Of a stretch of DNA of 64,000 nt, positions 17,208 through 27,469 are shown in pieces. Location: contig NZ_SDGL01000003.1 of the NCBI RefSeq assembly GCF_007095465.1, positions 97,544-161,543 of the forward strand, given 5' to 3'. The stretch comes from Lactobacillus mulieris (GTDB lineage Bacteria > Bacillota > Bacilli > Lactobacillales > Lactobacillaceae). Every line of letters starts with the position of its first letter. Position 1 is the stretch's first letter. The notes beneath the pieces were generated by a model. It saw only the letters and a program-made list of their open reading frames with translations, did no database searches and was not told the origin of the DNA. Both the position numbers and the translations under genes were made by a program.

Positions 17208-20200
17208 TTACTTATCTTCTTTTTTCTTACGGCTAACTAATCCTAAAGCCATACTCATACCTAAACCAAGTAATCCAAGTAAGCTTGCATTTGTCTTGCT
17301 TTCACCTGTTTGAGGTAATTTTTCTGCCTTAGTAGCTGAATTTAACTTGTTAATTCTTCTTGCTGCAGACTTAGCAGATTTGAAGTTTCCTTTAACCACA
17401 TTAGTTTTAGTTAGACTTGGGTGAATTTCAGGCTTAACATTTTCAGGATGTGTGTTTGCTGCAGGCTTTGGATTTGATGTAGGAGTTGGTTCTGGTGTTG
17501 GGGCTGGACTTGGTTCTGGAGCAGGAGTTGCAATCTTTTCATAAGTTACGGTGAAGTGCTCGTCCTTTGCAGTTGCTGGGTTTAAGTTTTCATCGTCAAT
17601 TGATTGAACAACCTTGCCGTCAGAATTCTTGATCACAGCCTTGTAGCCGTCGACTGAGTCAACTGATATAGCGTTGAACTTATTTTCAACTTTAGGATCG
17701 TTATCCCAAGTGATGGTGCCGTCAGGGTTTTGACTGCCGCTGAATGTAACAGTTTGAGTCTTAGTGCTTGGCTTTTCACCAGGCTTAGTGATAGTAACGG
17801 TTCTAGTTACTTCTCTTGAAACGAGTGGTTCTAGAGACTTACCTGTTGGAAGGTAAATTATGTCAAAAATTTCATCTTGGCTGTTTTCAGTTACTTCTTC
17901 AGCAGGGATGCTTGTTACATCGTGAGTTTGACCATCGACTGTTTCAGTAATCTTAAGCTTGAAGCCGTCAAGTAGTTCAACATTTGTTGCATCAAAGCCC
18001 TTCTTATCAGAAGTCCAAGTACCTTCCTTAACTGTCTTGCCAGTAACAAGGTCGATTGAATCTGTCTTATTAAAGGTTACTTTCTCTGTTGTACTTACAG
18101 TCTTTTCACCAGGCTTTGTAATATTAACAGTTCTTGTTACTGTCTTAGTTTCTGTATCACCAGCTTTGGTACCGTGTTGAACATTAATGGTATAAGTTGC
18201 ATCGCTTGTTCCATAAGTGGTTGGGATTGTTTGATCATTTACAATCTTATAACCCTTATTTTGTAAGTTTTTCTTTACTTTGTTCCAATCATATCCAGTA
18301 TCAGTGTTTGGATCACCTTTGCCACTAAAGCCATAGTAAGTCAAATCAGTGTCGGTATCGTTGTCGTGAACTGTAACTGTCAAGCTATGTTGAACAACTG
18401 TGTAGACTAAATCATCTTCACTATTTGCTTGTTCATTTGCGGCTGCAGTTACTTTGTCATTTTCAACTTTGAGCCCCTTCTTGGTAGTTGAATTTGCTAC
18501 ATAGCCATCAATTTGTGGAATATCGATTGCATCATAGTTTTCTGATGAAGCTTTCCAGTCAGTGGTTCTTGGATCCTTAACGATTTGACCATTAGTCTTA
18601 TCTACATAAACGGTTCTTGTCCAGTCGACACTCTTGGTAATTGAAGCATGTAAGACTTTTCCATCTTTATCTAAGAAGTGAAGCGTGAAGGTGTAGGCCT
18701 TCTTGTATTGGTCTTCGCTTGGCCACTTTGGTCCTTCTGGATCATTTGGATTAATTGTAGTGCCAGGCTTTTCAGGATTATCTGGTCCAACCGGTACTAC
18801 TTCATGTTCTACATGGATGGTGTAAGTTGCATCGCTTGTTCCATAAGTGGTTGGAATTGTTTGATCATCTACAATCTTGTAACCCTTATTTTGCAAGATT
18901 TGCTTTACTTTGTTCCAATCGTATCCAGTATCGGTGTTTGGATCACCCTCGCCTTTGAAGCCATAGTCATCCAAATCAGTGTCGATATCGTTGTCGTGAA
19001 CTGTAACTGTCAAGCTATGAGCATTTACAGTGTAAGTTACGTAGTAGACTTCATTTGCTGAATTAATTGTTATGTCATCATTTTCTGGGATACTCTCAAC
19101 AACTTGACCAGTAGCGGTATCCTTATGAATTACAGCAGTGTAGTTAGGCTGATCATCTGGGGTATATCCAGCTAAAGTACCCTTTTCAGGAGTCCAAGTA
19201 CCATCTGAAAGCTTATCACCATTTACTGCATCAAGCGTTGGAGTTCTACTGAATTCAACTGACTTTTCAAAGACTTTTGTTGGTTCAGTTTCTCCTGGAT
19301 TAATTGCGTATACAGTTCTTTTTACTGTCTTAGTTTCCTTTTCTCCATCCTTTGTACCATGCTTCATCTTGATAATGACATCGTTGCCATCAAGAACTAC
19401 CGTTGTTGGCACTTCTCCAACTGGAATATAGCCATCTTCAGGCGTCTTACTCTTAATTGTGTAAGTTGAACCTTCTTGACCACCAGCATTTTCACTTTGA
19501 ATAACCTTGTATCCGCCGTACCCCTTATCACTTGTATCAGGAGTTTGAGTATCTACCCAGTAGATGGTTTCTGAACTTTCAATTGGATTGTAAGTTACGT
19601 AGTAGGTTTCGTTTGGAGTATCTGCATTGACATTGGTCTTAGCTATAATGCTATTAACTTCTTGACCATCTGCGCTGTCTTTGTGAATTACAGGGGTGTA
19701 ATGATCAACCTTATCTGGAGTAAATGCATCCCAACTACCTGATTCTAGAGTCCAAGTACCTGAATCAATAACTTTAGTATGATCAACAGCATCTACAGTT
19801 GGCGTTCTGGTAAAGGTGATGGTTTTGTCATATTTCTTAGTTGGCTCATTTTCACCAGGCTTAGTTACATAGACGATTCTAGTTAAAGTCTTTGTTTCTT
19901 TAGTCCCCTGCGTAGTACCATGCTTCAACATGATGTAGACGTTATTGCCATCGACTGTGACGCTCTTAATGTCTACTTGATCATCAGCTAAGACATAGTT
20001 AGTTGGAGTTTTCTTAGTCAAAGTGTAAGATGAATCTTCAATTTGACTTGGAGTGTCTTCACTTTGAACTACCTTCAATCCCTTTTGACCTGCTGGGTCT
20101 TGAGTTTCTGTATCAAGCCAGTAGACGACCTCACTCTTATTAATTGGATCATATGTTACGTAGTAGGTTTCATTTGGAGTATCTGCATCAACATCGGTCT

Positions 20201-23200
20201 TAGCAGCGATACTGTCAACGACGTTACCGTCAGCGGAACCTTCGTGAATCACTGCTTTGTAGTGAGGAACTTCATCTGGGGTAACTGCCGTCCAACTAGT
20301 ATCGTTATCTTTTGCTACCCAGGTGCCTTCGTTAACAACTTTTGTTGGAGTGACCGCATCAACAGTTGGAGTTCTAGTGAAGGTGAGAGTCTTGTTATAT
20401 TTTACAGTTGGCTCAGTTTCATCAGGCTTAATTTCATAAATAGTTCTATTTACTGTCTTTGTTTCTTCAGTCCCCTGCGTAGTACCATGCTTCAACATGA
20501 TGTAGACGTTGTTGCCATCAACTGTAACACTAGTAACTGGGGCTTGACCATCAGCTAAGACATAGTTATCGGGAGTTTTCTTAGTCAAAGTGTAAGATGA
20601 ATCTTCAATTTGACTTGGAGTGTCTTCACTTTGAACTACCTTCAATCCCTTTTGACCTGCTGGGTCTTGAGTTTCAGTATCAAGCCAGTAAACTGTCTCA
20701 CTCTTATTAATTGGATTATATGTTACATAGTAGATGTCACTTGGAGTATCACCAGTTGCATTATTAATTTGATCAATACTTTGAACAGTTTCGCCATCTG
20801 GAGTGCCCTTGTGAATCACAACTTTATAATGATCTTGTGGTGTTGGAGTATAACCATTAATTACCGCAGAATCTGGATCCCAGTCACCATGTTCAATTTG
20901 ACCATTTACTGCATCAACCACATTATCACGGGTAAATTCAATTGCAGTATTTACTACCCTACTTGCCTTAGTTGCATTTGGTTTAGTTACATAAACAACT
21001 CTAGTAACAGTTCTAGTTTCTGGCACTTTATTTGTGCGGTGCTTCAACTTGATAATGACGTTATTACCATCGACAGTAACGCTCTTAATATCTGCTTGAC
21101 CATCAGCTAAAACATAGTTTTCTGGTGTTGATTTAGTTAACTGGTAAATACTTCCTTCAAGTTGTTCTGAGACTAGTTCACTAGCAACAACCTTGTATCC
21201 TTCTTGTCCTGCTGAGTCTTTAGTTTCAGTATCTACCCAGTAGACAGTTTCACTCTTCTTAATTGGAGCGTATGTTACGTCAAATGTTTCATCTGAAGAA
21301 CCAGCTGTTACAGTTTCAGTTGGAATTGCAGTTGCAGAGTCATCGGCCTGCCCATTTTTACTAATCTTAGTGGTGTAATGGTCAACTTTAAGATCATCTT
21401 CAGTTAAACCAGTGAACTGATCACTATCACTAGTTCTGGTCCATTTTCCTTCAGTAGGTTGATTAGTTACTAAATCAGTAGAATCGGTCTTTGAGAAGGT
21501 TACAGATTGCTTAGTAGTTTTAGTTTCTTCACCAGGCTTAGTGATGTTGATAGTTCTAGTAATAGTCTTAGTCTCAGTGTTAGTACTAATCTTGTGCTTC
21601 AATCTAATAACAACATCTTGACCGTTATTAGTGATCTCAGTTACTTGGTCTTGTCCGTCAGCATAGTCATAATTTTCAGGTAATTTATCCAATGTGGCTT
21701 TTGTGCCTGGATAATCAGTTACATCTTGCTTTTGAACTAACTTAAAACCATCTTTACTATCACTACTAGTATCTGGAGTTTGAGTATCTACCCAGTAGAC
21801 ATGTAAAGTAACTTGAGCTGGACCAACACTCACATTAACAATTTCATTCACGGTGATATCGGCAGTATCACCAGCAGTTTGCTTTTGGTTGATAGTATTA
21901 ATTAAGTCATCAACACTAACTTCCTTCACGCCATAAACGCTATTGCCCTCAGAATCAGTTTGCTTAATGATTGGACTTTGAATATTATCAGCTGACATTT
22001 CAGTTGCTGGAATTGTTTCCCCGCTGACTGGATCAGTGGTAAGCTTACGACCGTCTTCATCAGTGACTTCAACTTTAATTAAATCGCCACTTTGCACTTG
22101 ACCAAAGAGGTACTTGTCCCAACCACTAGTTGTTGGGGTTACCATTTGCCATTTGCTATATTCTTCAACCTTGCCTGTTGCTTCGTTAACAGTTGCAGTT
22201 CTATATAACTTAAGTGTTTCAGTTTTACTGCCAACTAATTGCTTGTCTTTGTTATAAACATTAATTGTCCGAGTAACCTCTTTATAAAGTGCTTGTTTAT
22301 CAACGTGTTCTGGATAATTCATATTTGGATTATCTGGAAGCGGTGTGTCAGGAGTCTTGGGACCATCTGGAGTTTTACCAGAAACAGTAATCTTCTTTGA
22401 TTCAACATAAAAGTCAATTTCTTGTCCACCAGTAGTTGAAACAGTAACTCCCCAACTTAAGTTAGAGCCACTACCATTAGTAAAGACTGGACCGTTAATG
22501 CTGTAGCCTGGTTGAACATTAGCTGTGATTAAGTCAGCCGGAATATTTGCTTGAGGGTAGTCTTGGCTAATAATCAAGGAGCTGTCATTTGGATTGTATT
22601 CTTTTTCCATTGAAGGAATTTCAATCTTAGTTCCATCAGCCTTAACTAACTTAACTGGGACTTTTACCAATCTGTTAATCCGAATAGTAGCCGCAATTTG
22701 TTCATTTGGATTTGCTTTACTATTGATTTGAGTTACTATTTGCGGAGCCATACTATCTGAATATAGCCCGTTTGCCAAAAAGCCTATTCCGTTGAAGTCA
22801 CCTTCAGCTGTTGTGTCTTGCCCATTTAAGATAATGCGGCCACTTTGACTATTAGCAGCAATTGTTGGTAAATAAATCTCAATGGTCTTAATGATGTTCC
22901 AGTCAGTTACTTGAGCTGCACTAACAAAACTACTCAAATCACTGATATCAGACATATTACCATTAAAGTTAAAGTCTTGAGTTGAATATTTAACTTCAGC
23001 ATTCTTTAAATCATCTGGCAATTGAATTGGACCTGTCAATCTAAAGGTCATAGTTCTACCATATTTATCAGGGTGCTGTGAACCCACATAACCGCCTTGA
23101 CCACTTGGCAAAGACAAGATGATGTGATTATTGCTTAATTCTTTTGAACTAGTATTAATGACAGAGTAAGCAAATTGGAGGTTTTCACCCTTCTTATTTG

Positions 23201-25337
23201 TAGCTTGAACTCTTTGACGCCAAATACCGTCGGGACCGGCGGAAAGCGTTACTCCAGTTTCTGAATCACCTAAACCAACCTTGGCGGTAAAACTACCTAA
23301 ATCATAAAGTTGATTATCGTTTGTAAGACCAAGTAATTTCTTAACATCATCTGAACTTGCTGGGTTAGTCGTCTTGTCCATTGGCGTGGTAGTGTCAATG
23401 TAGGCTTTAATGTCGTAGGAACCCTTTGCAGCATCAGGTAAAGCTTGAATCCAAAAGCCTAAAAGTTTTGGTTGACCTTCATCGTCTTTTTCTTGATTTG
23501 CAAAGTCATAAGTAAAGCCTGTGCCTTTGTAGTCAACTTTAACAGTGTATGAACCATCGCTATTCTTAAATTCCGAAATCTTTGGCACAACACCTTGGAA
23601 GTTCTGGACATAAAGCCCGCTCAGTTTTTGAGCAGAAATTCCCTTTGGCATTACGTAGTAAATAGTTGGTTCATAAACAGTCCCTAACTTAGTGACACTA
23701 GAATTACCTAAAGTAGTGTATAAGTAACCAATTTGACCGCCAGGAGCTACTGTCATGGTACCAGTTGATTGCAACTGCAAGGTTGAAGTTTGCTGACCAA
23801 CAGTTTGATGCAATTCACTAGATGATGTGTAATTATGATTGTCAACTGTTCCGTTTAAACTAAAGCTTGAATCAAGCTTGTCACCTGCTTGACTACCACT
23901 GGCTGTAGTAATCTTGCCGTAGAACTTGAAGACTTGATCACCGGTGACATTTGCACCAGTCAATAATTGATCTGGAGTAAAAGTCAAGCTAACAATTGGT
24001 GAAGAATCAGTGTTGACGATATCTTCATTAGCGTTAACTTGACCAGTTTGAACGGTATTATCAGCTCTAACAATCCGGTATTGATAAGTCTTAACGCCTG
24101 ACAAGAACATACCAGCTGATTCAGGTGTAGTTACCTTATAGACGTGCTGATTGCTTGAAAAAGTGAAGCTGAATTGGGCACTACCATTAGTAAAGGAATC
24201 AGAACTATTGACGCTATAGCCAAAGCTGCCGATTAAATCATCGTTTTCGTGATCAAGCATCAGAACTTGACTATCACGCTTAGGAGTACTGGTGGTAGTG
24301 ACATCCCCATAAATACTCTTAATCTGTTCTTTTTCTTGAGTTGATTGTTGCTCAGCTGGTTTTGAAGCAGCCTTCTTAACTTCGTCTTCAGTTGTTTTAC
24401 CAAGTAAAATATCGACAAAAGTACCATTTGAAGCTGTTTTTGAATAAGTATCTGAGTAATTTACCGTTGCACTAATTACAGCTCCAGTTGGTGTGTAAGC
24501 CTTTGTATCTTGATCAGGTTGATCCCCATTAAAGTGACCTACAAAGTAGTATGGAGCAACTGAAGTTTGATTAAGGTCAACACCTTTCCCCTCAGGAATG
24601 GTGATGATAATATCCTTACCTACGCCATCTTGGGTAATTTCGGTTCCGTCATTTAAAGTATTTAAGGCATCAGTTGCTGCTTTATTTAATTCAAAGTTCG
24701 AGGCAACTGGAATAGTGATGACAGATCCAGCATTAAAGTCCTTTGGCACACGGTTGTAGTTATTAATTCCAATTTGATTGGATAAATCTACTGAATAAGT
24801 GTGGTCAGTGCCCATTTTAACTGCATTAGTTCCGCCGACACGCTTGACAGGATTTATGGAAAGTGATGGTTCAACATCGTAGACAAAATCAGCCGGCGTT
24901 TGTTCTTTGCCATTTACTTCCCAGGTTACTTGATAAGTGTGTGGACCGACATCTGCTTGAGTAATGTTATAAAGACTCGGATCTATGCCAGTAACATTAG
25001 TAGTCTGCAAATCATATAGGTGAAAACTAACATGAAAAGTAGATGTCGCATTCATGGTTATTTTGATAGTCGCACCTTGATTATTACTGTCAACATTGAC
25101 ACTAGCAACAGTTGGTGGTAATTGAGTATCACCATCTTGTTGACCCCATATCCCCTTAAATGGAATATGGACAGAAATTACATCCCCAGCTTGTGCCGAA
25201 TAGGAAATATTTAGTGTATGTTTTGAAGTTTTGCCATCAAAAGTGTTGTTGTCAAAGTAAACGCCATTTTGTTCTTGCGTGTCATTTGAAGATACACCAT
25301 TTGTAGTGGCAACTGAGTTTAACTTTGTTTGTTCCAA
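17208..25337 (-). CDS. Giant LPXTG-anchored Mub-type adhesin, body (2,709 codons; no signal peptide in this frame)
   Basis: The open frame continues in phase up to 25477 with no stop; the TTG at 25337 has no Shine-Dalgarno and is not a credible start. The first 1,000 or so residues (to about 22380) are a unique Thr/Asn-rich adhesin region. Five units follow, each opening with a YW(V/L)DT motif at about 21792, 21238, 20685, 20118 and 19558. Each unit contains a MucBP-like part and a Muc_B2-like TRT..KPGE..FTRT..DAV part. Two MucBP_2-like VTVHDND segments lie at about 19020 and 18390. A Pro-rich stretch (about 17530), LPQTG (17304-17318), a hydrophobic helix and RRKKKEDK end the protein. Sortase A would link it to peptidoglycan. 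With one extra G at 25478-25483 it joins the signal-peptide ORF into one frame of 2,861 aa. Confidence 0.9.
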   Translation of the reverse strand: MEQTKLNSVATTNGVSSNDTQEQNGVYFDNNTFDGKTSKHTLNISYSAQAGDVISVHIPFKGIWGQQDGDTQLPPTVASVNVDSNNQGATIKITMNATSTFHVSFHLYDLQTTNVTGIDPSLYNITQADVGPHTYQVTWEVNGKEQTPADFVYDVEPSLSINPVKRVGGTNAVKMGTDHTYSVDLSNQIGINNYNRVPKDFNAGSVITIPVASNFELNKAATDALNTLNDGTEITQDGVGKDIIITIPEGKGVDLNQTSVAPYYFVGHFNGDQPDQDTKAYTPTGAVISATVNYSDTYSKTASNGTFVDILLGKTTEDEVKKAASKPAEQQSTQEKEQIKSIYGDVTTTSTPKRDSQVLMLDHENDDLIGSFGYSVNSSDSFTNGSAQFSFTFSSNQHVYKVTTPESAGMFLSGVKTYQYRIVRADNTVQTGQVNANEDIVNTDSSPIVSLTFTPDQLLTGANVTGDQVFKFYGKITTASGSQAGDKLDSSFSLNGTVDNHNYTSSSELHQTVGQQTSTLQLQSTGTMTVAPGGQIGYLYTTLGNSSVTKLGTVYEPTIYYVMPKGISAQKLSGLYVQNFQGVVPKISEFKNSDGSYTVKVDYKGTGFTYDFANQEKDDEGQPKLLGFWIQALPDAAKGSYDIKAYIDTTTPMDKTTNPASSDDVKKLLGLTNDNQLYDLGSFTAKVGLGDSETGVTLSAGPDGIWRQRVQATNKKGENLQFAYSVINTSSKELSNNHIILSLPSGQGGYVGSQHPDKYGRTMTFRLTGPIQLPDDLKNAEVKYSTQDFNFNGNMSDISDLSSFVSAAQVTDWNIIKTIEIYLPTIAANSQSGRIILNGQDTTAEGDFNGIGFLANGLYSDSMAPQIVTQINSKANPNEQIAATIRINRLVKVPVKLVKADGTKIEIPSMEKEYNPNDSSLIISQDYPQANIPADLITANVQPGYSINGPVFTNGSGSNLSWGVTVSTTGGQEIDFYVESKKITVSGKTPDGPKTPDTPLPDNPNMNYPEHVDKQALYKEVTRTINVYNKDKQLVGSKTETLKLYRTATVNEATGKVEEYSKWQMVTPTTSGWDKYLFGQVQSGDLIKVEVTDEDGRKLTTDPVSGETIPATEMSADNIQSPIIKQTDSEGNSVYGVKEVSVDDLINTINQKQTAGDTADITVNEIVNVSVGPAQVTLHVYWVDTQTPDTSSDSKDGFKLVQKQDVTDYPGTKATLDKLPENYDYADGQDQVTEITNNGQDVVIRLKHKISTNTETKTITRTINITKPGEETKTTKQSVTFSKTDSTDLVTNQPTEGKWTRTSDSDQFTGLTEDDLKVDHYTTKISKNGQADDSATAIPTETVTAGSSDETFDVTYAPIKKSETVYWVDTETKDSAGQEGYKVVASELVSEQLEGSIYQLTKSTPENYVLADGQADIKSVTVDGNNVIIKLKHRTNKVPETRTVTRVVYVTKPNATKASRVVNTAIEFTRDNVVDAVNGQIEHGDWDPDSAVINGYTPTPQDHYKVVIHKGTPDGETVQSIDQINNATGDTPSDIYYVTYNPINKSETVYWLDTETQDPAGQKGLKVVQSEDTPSQIEDSSYTLTKKTPDNYVLADGQAPVTSVTVDGNNVYIMLKHGTTQGTEETKTVNRTIYEIKPDETEPTVKYNKTLTFTRTPTVDAVTPTKVVNEGTWVAKDNDTSWTAVTPDEVPHYKAVIHEGSADGNVVDSIAAKTDVDADTPNETYYVTYDPINKSEVVYWLDTETQDPAGQKGLKVVQSEDTPSQIEDSSYTLTKKTPTNYVLADDQVDIKSVTVDGNNVYIMLKHGTTQGTKETKTLTRIVYVTKPGENEPTKKYDKTITFTRTPTVDAVDHTKVIDSGTWTLESGSWDAFTPDKVDHYTPVIHKDSADGQEVNSIIAKTNVNADTPNETYYVTYNPIESSETIYWVDTQTPDTSDKGYGGYKVIQSENAGGQEGSTYTIKSKTPEDGYIPVGEVPTTVVLDGNDVIIKMKHGTKDGEKETKTVKRTVYAINPGETEPTKVFEKSVEFSRTPTLDAVNGDKLSDGTWTPEKGTLAGYTPDDQPNYTAVIHKDTATGQVVESIPENDDITINSANEVYYVTYTVNAHSLTVTVHDNDIDTDLDDYGFKGEGDPNTDTGYDWNKVKQILQNKGYKIVDDQTIPTTYGTSDATYTIHVEHEVVPVGPDNPEKPGTTINPNDPEGPKWPSEDQYKKAYTFTLHFLDKDGKVLHASITKSVDWTRTVYVDKTNGQIVKDPRTTDWKASSENYDAIDIPQIDGYVANSTTKKGLKVENDKVTAAANEQANSEDDLVYTVVQHSLTVTVHDNDTDTDLTYYGFSGKGDPNTDTGYDWNKVKKNLQNKGYKIVNDQTIPTTYGTSDATYTINVQHGTKAGDTETKTVTRTVNITKPGEKTVSTTEKVTFNKTDSIDLVTGKTVKEGTWTSDKKGFDATNVELLDGFKLKITETVDGQTHDVTSIPAEEVTENSQDEIFDIIYLPTGKSLEPLVSREVTRTVTITKPGEKPSTKTQTVTFSGSQNPDGTITWDNDPKVENKFNAISVDSVDGYKAVIKNSDGKVVQSIDDENLNPATAKDEHFTVTYEKIATPAPEPSPAPTPEPTPTSNPKPAANTHPENVKPEIHPSLTKTNVVKGNFKSAKSAARRINKLNSATKAEKLPQTGESKTNASLLGLLGLGMSMALGLVSRKKKEDK
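18190..19030 (-). repeat. Duplicated MucBP_2-type module in the adhesin gene
   Basis: About 210 bases at 18190-18400 recur, nearly identical, at 18820-19030 (period about 630). Both encode the VTVHDND...YGF, GDPNTDTGYDWNKVK and TIPTTYGTSDATYTI stretch. Confidence 0.8.
20005..20675 (-). repeat. Identical 104-bp direct repeat within the adhesin units
   Basis: By eye, bases 20005-20108 and 20572-20675 are the same in all 104 positions (period 567). Similarity extends further on both sides with scattered changes. This is the best-conserved pair among five units of about 553-567 bases covering about 19560-21800. Confidence 0.8.
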
Positions 25338-25474
25338 TTTCTTAGCAGCCGTAGTTTGATCAGTTGTTGAAATCGATTTAGCATCCTTTGCTTCACCTTT
25401 AGTTTTATCAGCACTAACTGCTTCTTGCTTTACACTACTTTCATCCCTATTTGTAGTTGAACTAGCAGCTTGAT

Positions 25475-25792
25475 CTACCCCCCATTTTCATTTTGGGTAG
25501 TAGTTGTAGCATGCATAGATGCTACTTGTTGATTTGACATATTAGCAGTTTTACTACTATTTTGATTATTTGTTTTTTTATTCTGTTGATCAATCTGGCT
25601 TACGGTTTTAGTATCAGTTTCTGTCTCTGCTTGTACATCAGCCTTAACTGAACTTGGCATTGCACCAAAGTAAAAGACTGTTGCAATCAAAGCTGAAGCT
25701 AAGCCTACAGAAAACTTACGAAATCCAAAACGTGGCTTTTGCTCAGCCATTTGCTTCATTTTATTTTTAAAGTTATTTCTAGATACTCCCAT
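25475..25792 (-). CDS. YSIRK-type signal peptide ORF of the adhesin (105 aa, stops after the G-tract)
   Basis: The ATG at 25792 has a GGAGG Shine-Dalgarno six bases upstream; an in-frame ATG at 25807 overlaps the leader and is less likely. The peptide contains FGFRKFSVGLASALIATVFY, a YSIRK-type sorting signal, and a likely cleavage after SSVKA. A Gln/Asn/Thr-rich segment follows. It stops at TAG 25475-25477, directly after a run of six Gs (25478-25483 on the plus strand as C6). Adding one G, or removing two, makes it continuous with the adhesin body without any further stop. Alone it would be a short secreted peptide of no known role. Confidence 0.85.
   Translation of the reverse strand: MGVSRNNFKNKMKQMAEQKPRFGFRKFSVGLASALIATVFYFGAMPSSVKADVQAETETDTKTVSQIDQQNKKTNNQNSSKTANMSNQQVASMHATTTTQNENGG
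25478..25483 (-). other. G6 homopolymer at the adhesin frameshift (candidate phase-variation tract)
   Basis: Six consecutive Gs on the coding strand sit immediately before the TAG that ends the signal-peptide ORF. The downstream frame is open from here to 17208. Mononucleotide G/C runs are classic slipped-strand contingency sites, although six is short. Confidence 0.6.
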
Positions 25793-25831
25793 ATAAAACC
25801 TCCACAAATTATAGATATCTTTTGTATTCGG

Positions 25832-25880
25832 TTACAATGCTATTGTAATACTTTTTTATAAACAATAGTAAATATTGTAA
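25832..25880 (-). promoter_or_regulatory. Two TTACAATA-type inverted repeats upstream of the adhesin
   Basis: TTACAAT-GCT-ATTGTAA (25832-25848) is a 7-bp inverted repeat. A second, ACAATA-n5-TATTGT (25862-25878), shares the same half-site (TATTGTAA at 25841 and 25873). On the minus strand TACAAT could be a -10 element and TTTACT/TTACTA (18-19 bases upstream) a weak -35, so a repressor site over the adhesin promoter is plausible. The regulator is unknown. Confidence 0.45.
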
Positions 25881-25891
25881 TTTTTGCAAAA

Positions 25892-25934
25892 TAAAAAACA
25901 GTATATCAGCTATCTTTCATAACTAATATACTGT
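25892..25934 (-). terminator. Terminator after mnmA
   Basis: A 12-bp stem (9 bp perfect: ACAGTATAT / ATATACTGT) with a 13-base loop is followed by six Ts on the minus strand, directly downstream of the mnmA stop. Confidence 0.8.
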
Positions 25935-25941
25935 TCAGAAT

Positions 25942-27418
<1,477 letters not shown>

Positions 27419-27469
27419 CGTTAAAACCTCACTTACAAATTATAAGTTACTTACTCAAATAAAGCAAGT

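Noticed and set aside
20005..20675. CRISPR-like spacing of repeats
   Set aside because: The repeats are long, coding and in frame with period about 567 bases. They are protein modules and not short repeats with unique spacers.
17959..21110. Several plus-strand open frames (e.g. 18678-19061, 20043-20558, 20610-21110) opposite the adhesin
   Set aside because: They are antisense shadows of the repeat units. Two are near-copies of each other because the repeats are, and none has a ribosome site or a sensible product.
25335..25337. TTG at 25337 as an independent start of the adhesin body
   Set aside because: There is no ribosome site, the frame stays open upstream to the G-tract, and the product would lack a secretion signal despite having an LPXTG anchor.
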